Origin: Flavobacterium sp.
GTDB lineage: Bacteria > Bacteroidota > Bacteroidia > Flavobacteriales > Flavobacteriaceae
Assembly: GCA_003449615.1 (NCBI GenBank)
Contig: DMHA01000016.1
Span: forward strand, 1 to 19,760
Length of the DNA: 19,760 nt
Direction: 5' to 3'
This document shows positions 16,382-19,760 of this stretch, piece by piece. A model generated the notes under the pieces. That model searched no databases. It was not told the DNA's origin and saw only the letters and a program-made list of their open reading frames with translations. Within the stretch, counting starts at the first letter, position 1. Each line of letters starts with the position of its first letter. The position numbers and the translations under genes are program-made.

Positions 16382-17401
16382 ATGGAAGAAAGTAACAAAA
16401 CACTCGGGGAATTTATTATCGAAAACCAAAAAGATTTTCAGTATTCTTCTGGAGAATTATCTCGAATTTTTAACTCTATTCGATTAGCCGCAAAGGTAGT
16501 TAGCTATAAAGTGAATAAAGCGGGATTGGTTGATATTGTTGGAGCCGTTGGAGAGAAAAATATTCAAGGGGAAGATCAGCAAAAATTAGATGTATATGCC
16601 AATGAAATTTTTATTCAAACGCTCATAAATCGAGAAATTGTTTGTGGCATTGCCTCTGAAGAAAATGATGATTTTATTACCGTAGAAGGAAGTGATAACA
16701 GCAACAATAATAAATATGTAGTTTTGATGGATCCTTTGGATGGATCGTCAAATATAGAAGTAAATGTGTCAGTTGGAACAATTTTTTCAGTTTACAGGAG
16801 AGTAACACCAGTGGGAACACCTGTTACACTCGAAGATTTTTTGCAACCTGGAATCAATCAAGTTGCAGCAGGATATGTTATTTATGGCACATCTACAATG
16901 CTGGTATATACAACAGGCCACGGAGTAAATGGATTTACTTTAAATCCAGCTATTGGTACTTTTTATTTATCACATCCCAAAATGAAATTCCCTGTTGATG
17001 GTTCCATATATTCTGTAAATGAAGGAAATTATATTCATTTCCCGCAAGGAGTCAAAGATTATATCAAATATTGTCAAACGGAAGAGGAAGATAGACCTTA
17101 TACATCAAGATACATTGGAAGTTTGGCTTCGGATATTCATAGAAATATGATAAAAGGAGGCATTTATTTGTATCCAACAAGTTCTAAAGCTCCAAAAGGA
17201 AAATTACGTTTACTCTATGAATGTAATCCAATGGCGTTTATTGCCGAACAAGCGGGTGGAAAAGCCTCTGATGGTTTTTCTAGAATTATGGAAATTCAGC
17301 CAACTGCATTGCATGAAAGAGCTCCTTTCTTTTGTGGTAGCTATAATATGGTCGAAAAATTAGAAGAATTGATGCATCTGGCAAAATTGAGCAAGTATTA
17401 G
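16382..17401 (+). CDS. fbp: Class I fructose-1,6-bisphosphatase
   Basis: The enzyme hydrolyses fructose-1,6-bisphosphate to fructose-6-phosphate, the committed gluconeogenic step. The 339 residues match the class I family. Metal-binding residues are in ASEEND (E93/E94) and in the signature [10 protein letters not shown] (D117, D120). Substrate-site segments are [18 protein letters not shown] and [21 protein letters not shown], followed by [14 protein letters not shown]. In this position it follows lutC on the same strand without an obvious terminator. Its job may be to turn DHAP from rhamnulose-1-P (after triose isomerisation and condensation) and lactate carbon into hexose phosphate. Whether it is the genome's only copy cannot be seen here. 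Confidence 0.95.
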   Translation: MEESNKTLGEFIIENQKDFQYSSGELSRIFNSIRLAAKVVSYKVNKAGLVDIVGAVGEKNIQGEDQQKLDVYANEIFIQTLINREIVCGIASEENDDFITVEGSDNSNNNKYVVLMDPLDGSSNIEVNVSVGTIFSVYRRVTPVGTPVTLEDFLQPGINQVAAGYVIYGTSTMLVYTTGHGVNGFTLNPAIGTFYLSHPKMKFPVDGSIYSVNEGNYIHFPQGVKDYIKYCQTEEEDRPYTSRYIGSLASDIHRNMIKGGIYLYPTSSKAPKGKLRLLYECNPMAFIAEQAGGKASDGFSRIMEIQPTALHERAPFFCGSYNMVEKLEELMHLAKLSKY

Positions 17402-17561
17402 TTATCCCAATTTTATGAAAATTTTGATTTCAGATAAGATATTTTGGCTCAAAATATAACCTAAAATCTATTTCTAATCATTTGATAAACTATAATTATG
17501 CCTATTCAGTATCATTTCCTAAATTAATTAAATTATTTATTGCATTTTTCTTCATTAGCTG

Positions 17562-17589
17562 TTGAAAAAATTATAACTTTATATACTTG
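17562..17589 (+). promoter_or_regulatory. Probable promoter of the GntR-type regulator gene
   Basis: TTG (17562-17564), 17 bases, then TATACTTG (17582-17589) gives a Bacteroidota -33/-7 pair with one mismatch to TAnnTTTG. It lies 68 bases before the start codon. The 255-base gap after fbp otherwise holds a small A/T hairpin (17439-17457) and no gene. Confidence 0.45.
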
Positions 17590-17656
17590 TTTTCAAATTT
17601 GATTTTTAATACAATTGAAAATATATTTATTATTACTCTAACCTAGTTATAATTTT

Positions 17657-18703
17657 ATGCAAATATTAAAACTTATAAAGATCAATGAAAACTCTAGGGT
17701 TCCCAAGTATAAACAAATCGTTGATTCTATAATTCAAAACATTACAGATGGCAAGCTCAAAATTGACCAAAAGATTCCATCGATAAATAGTTTTAGCGAG
17801 GAGTTTTATTTGTCACGTGATACTGTTGAAAAAGCCTACAGTATTTTGAAGGAGCGAAAAATAATTACTGCAATCAGGGGAAAAGGATTTTATATTACTG
17901 AAACAAAACTAGTTTCTAAAATAAATATTTTGTTTTTGATGAATAAATTGAGCACTTATAAAATGCAAGTGCATAATGCATTTGTCAATTCTATTGGTGT
18001 CAATTCTCGAACCGATTTACAAATATACCATTGTGATGAAACTTTGTTTTTAGATTTGTTAGACAAGAACAAGTTGGCGTATGATTATTATGTAATTATG
18101 CCGCACTTTAAAACAATTGATCTCAAACATGTAAGCTATACAGATGATGTTCTTAAAGCAATAGATGAAATACCAAGAGAAAAACTTGTTGTCTTGGATA
18201 ATATTAAACTAGAGACTAAAGGTGATTTTATAGCAATTTATCAAGATTTTGAGAATGACATATACGACGCACTCAAGCAGTGCTTACTGCAAATAAAGAA
18301 ATATAAAAAGATTATGCTCATATATCCTGACAAATCAGTGTATCCTTATCCGCGACGTATTTTGCATGGTTTTAGAAATTTTTGTTCGGAATATGATTTA
18401 GATTTTGAAATTTTGACTGAAATATATGAAGACATGATTTTGAAAAAAGGAGATTTATTTATTACTATTGAAGAATCTGATTTAGTTAGTTTAGTAAAAC
18501 AAGTTAGAGAAAATGAATATAAATTAGGAAGTGACATTGGTATTATTTCTTATAATGACACACCACTCAAAGAACTATTGGGTATTACCGTAATATCTAC
18601 CGATTTTAAAATTATGGGAGAAACAGCCACTAACATGATTTTAAACAAGAAAAAAGGTAAAATTAAAGTACCTTTTAATTTTATAAATAGGGAGTCTCTT
18701 TAA
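17657..18703 (+). CDS. GntR-family transcriptional regulator with LacI-like sensor domain
   Basis: The first 80 residues form a GntR-type winged helix: VPKYKQIVDSIIQNITDGKL, then IPSINSFSEEFYLSRDTVEKAY with the recognition helix at about 52-64, then the wing IRGKGFYIT. The remaining 270 residues look like a periplasmic-binding-protein/LacI-type effector domain: KINILFLMNKLSTY opening, KKIMLIYPDKSVYPYPRRILHGF, and GIISYNDTPLKELLGITVISTD near the end. This architecture occurs in Bacteroidota sugar regulators; the Bacteroides fucose regulator FucR is also GntR-type. Location after the rhamnose genes and next to a GH95 glycosidase suggests it senses a deoxyhexose or its phosphate and controls the rhamnose cluster. 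That is inference; the effector is unknown. It has its own likely promoter and converges on the GH95 gene. Confidence 0.88.
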   Translation: MQILKLIKINENSRVPKYKQIVDSIIQNITDGKLKIDQKIPSINSFSEEFYLSRDTVEKAYSILKERKIITAIRGKGFYITETKLVSKINILFLMNKLSTYKMQVHNAFVNSIGVNSRTDLQIYHCDETLFLDLLDKNKLAYDYYVIMPHFKTIDLKHVSYTDDVLKAIDEIPREKLVVLDNIKLETKGDFIAIYQDFENDIYDALKQCLLQIKKYKKIMLIYPDKSVYPYPRRILHGFRNFCSEYDLDFEILTEIYEDMILKKGDLFITIEESDLVSLVKQVRENEYKLGSDIGIISYNDTPLKELLGITVISTDFKIMGETATNMILNKKKGKIKVPFNFINRESL

Positions 18704-18764
18704 ACCGAAAGAAGAACTCTAGTTTACTTGCCAAATAACAAGTCTGTTGTTGTGTTGCTATTTT

Positions 18765-19760
18765 TTATAGGATTTTAATCGTCTCACCACTTTCTGTAGG
18801 AATATCATATTCATATACTTTAGAAACGGCAACGGGCTGAGCTCCTCCTTTCAGTTCTTCAGAAATAACCGGATTAACTAAACCGAGGTTATCAAATAAA
18901 ATATTTGGATTCTGACCACTTGCCAATTTTAACTTTGAAGTTTCTGCCAAAGGGTTATTCACCCGAATACGGCAATTACCCCCAATGGTTGATTTAATTT
19001 GAAGAGAAGTAATCTTACTTTTGTCCCAGGTCATATCAATTATAAATCCACCTTTTGTTCTAAAACCTTTTAGTTCCCCTTTACTCCAGACTTCTGGCAG
19101 AGCGGGTAAAAGATGAATAGCATTTGAATGACTTTGCAGCAGCATTTCTGCAATTCCCGAAGCTCCTCCAAAATTTCCATCAATCTGAAACGGAGGGCCG
19201 TTCAACAAGTTAATAAACAATCCTGCTTGGTTACCGATAACAGTTGATTTATCGACTGGTTTTCGAACATCCACAGGGTTGAATAATTCCCGTAATAATT
19301 TATAAGAACGTTCACCATCTTCTAAACGAGCCCAGAAATTGACCTTCCAAGCCTTTGACCAGCCCGTTTCGCCATCGCCTCTATATAGAAGTGATTTTTT
19401 TGCCGCTTCAGCTAATAAAGGTGTTTCACGCAGCTGAATAGAGTTTCCGGGATGTAAACCGTAAAGATTAGAAACATGACGATGATCGTCGGCAACATTA
19501 TCCCAATCCTTATACCATTCCTGTAATTGGCCGTGTTTTCCAATGCGAGGTGCATAAAGTTTATTCAAGGCGTTTTGCAAATTTACTTTTAACTCTGGCT
19601 CAGTGTTCAAAATCTCAAGTGTTTTAATACTATTTACAAAAAGTTCTCGAATGATGGCCATATCCATAGTGGACGCCATACTAATGCTGAATTTACCGTT
19701 GCCACTATTTCCATTCTTAATTAGATATTTTTCCTTGTTTTCTCCGTGCGCAGCTATAGT
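18765..19760 (-). CDS. GH95-family glycosidase (alpha-L-fucosidase/alpha-L-galactosidase type), C-terminal part (5' end beyond window)
   Basis: The frame is open to the window edge, so the start lies outside; 331 C-terminal residues are visible and the apparent ATG at 19679 is internal. GH95 features are SISMASTMDMAIIRELF, an (alpha/alpha)6-barrel segment with QLQEWYKDWD, DDHRHVSNLYGLHPG, GETGWSKAWKVNFWARLEDG and the conserved QIDGNFGGASGIAEMLLQS. A beta-sandwich-like tail with GGFIIDMTWDKSKI follows. Family members release terminal alpha-L-fucose or alpha-L-galactose from glycans by inversion. A signal peptide cannot be checked. It is convergent with the GntR gene, 61 bases apart, so it belongs to a separate unit, perhaps a polysaccharide-utilisation locus continuing beyond the window. 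Confidence 0.9.
   Translation of the reverse strand, partial: TIAAHGENKEKYLIKNGNSGNGKFSISMASTMDMAIIRELFVNSIKTLEILNTEPELKVNLQNALNKLYAPRIGKHGQLQEWYKDWDNVADDHRHVSNLYGLHPGNSIQLRETPLLAEAAKKSLLYRGDGETGWSKAWKVNFWARLEDGERSYKLLRELFNPVDVRKPVDKSTVIGNQAGLFINLLNGPPFQIDGNFGGASGIAEMLLQSHSNAIHLLPALPEVWSKGELKGFRTKGGFIIDMTWDKSKITSLQIKSTIGGNCRIRVNNPLAETSKLKLASGQNPNILFDNLGLVNPVISEELKGGAQPVAVSKVYEYDIPTESGETIKIL

Noticed and set aside
17439..17457. ATATTTTG-GCT-CAAAATAT hairpin as fbp terminator
   Set aside because: The 8-bp stem is A/T-only and is not followed by a T tract, so termination cannot be supported.
18718..18764. Bidirectional terminator between the GntR and GH95 genes
   Set aside because: Only a 5-bp ACTTG/CAAGT stem is visible; it is too weak to call, although a terminator would be expected between convergent genes.

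Overview
The window is AT-rich and looks like a chromosomal segment of a Flavobacterium-like member of the Bacteroidota. The evidence is SprA (a type IX secretion protein restricted to this phylum), promoters of the TAnnTTTG type, a lack of strong Shine-Dalgarno sequences, and Bacteroidota-type IS982 and palindromic repeat debris. No tRNA, rRNA, CRISPR array or recognisable phage or defence gene was seen.

Layout. Bases 1-5876 are housekeeping genes, all on the minus strand: the 5' third of sprA (cut by the window edge), ruvA, the NADP-type malic enzyme maeB, and a two-CBS-domain protein with a clear intrinsic terminator. Bases 5877-7044 form a junction without intact genes. They hold a short relic reading frame and a dead, internally deleted IS982-type element whose 3' end was later split by a palindrome-rich element of about 230 bp.

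Bases 7204-17401 form a plus-strand L-rhamnose cluster. RhaT imports L-rhamnose. RhaI (Pseudomonas-type isomerase) makes L-rhamnulose and RhaB phosphorylates it. A fused RhaD-like aldolase/short-chain dehydrogenase (RhaEW type) cleaves rhamnulose-1-P to DHAP and L-lactaldehyde and probably oxidises the latter to L-lactate. LutABC then oxidises L-lactate to pyruvate. A class I fructose-1,6-bisphosphatase at the end can draw the DHAP half into gluconeogenesis. The gene set therefore predicts full respiratory use of both halves of rhamnose rather than propanediol excretion. The 15-bp motif (G/C)ATAGtacaRGATAG occurs twice upstream of rhaT, one copy overlapping the likely promoter, and is a candidate operator. 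Two repeats interrupt the cluster: a 148-bp inverted repeat between rhaI and rhaB, and a REP-like palindrome between rhaB and lutA.

Bases 17657-18703 encode a GntR-type regulator with a LacI-like sensor domain, the most likely local regulator. It converges on the C-terminal part of a GH95 family glycosidase (alpha-L-fucosidase or alpha-L-galactosidase type), cut by the right window edge. I found no entirely new system. The less ordinary features are the length of the rhamnose-to-lactate-to-gluconeogenesis cluster, the candidate operator pair, and the nested mobile-element relic.
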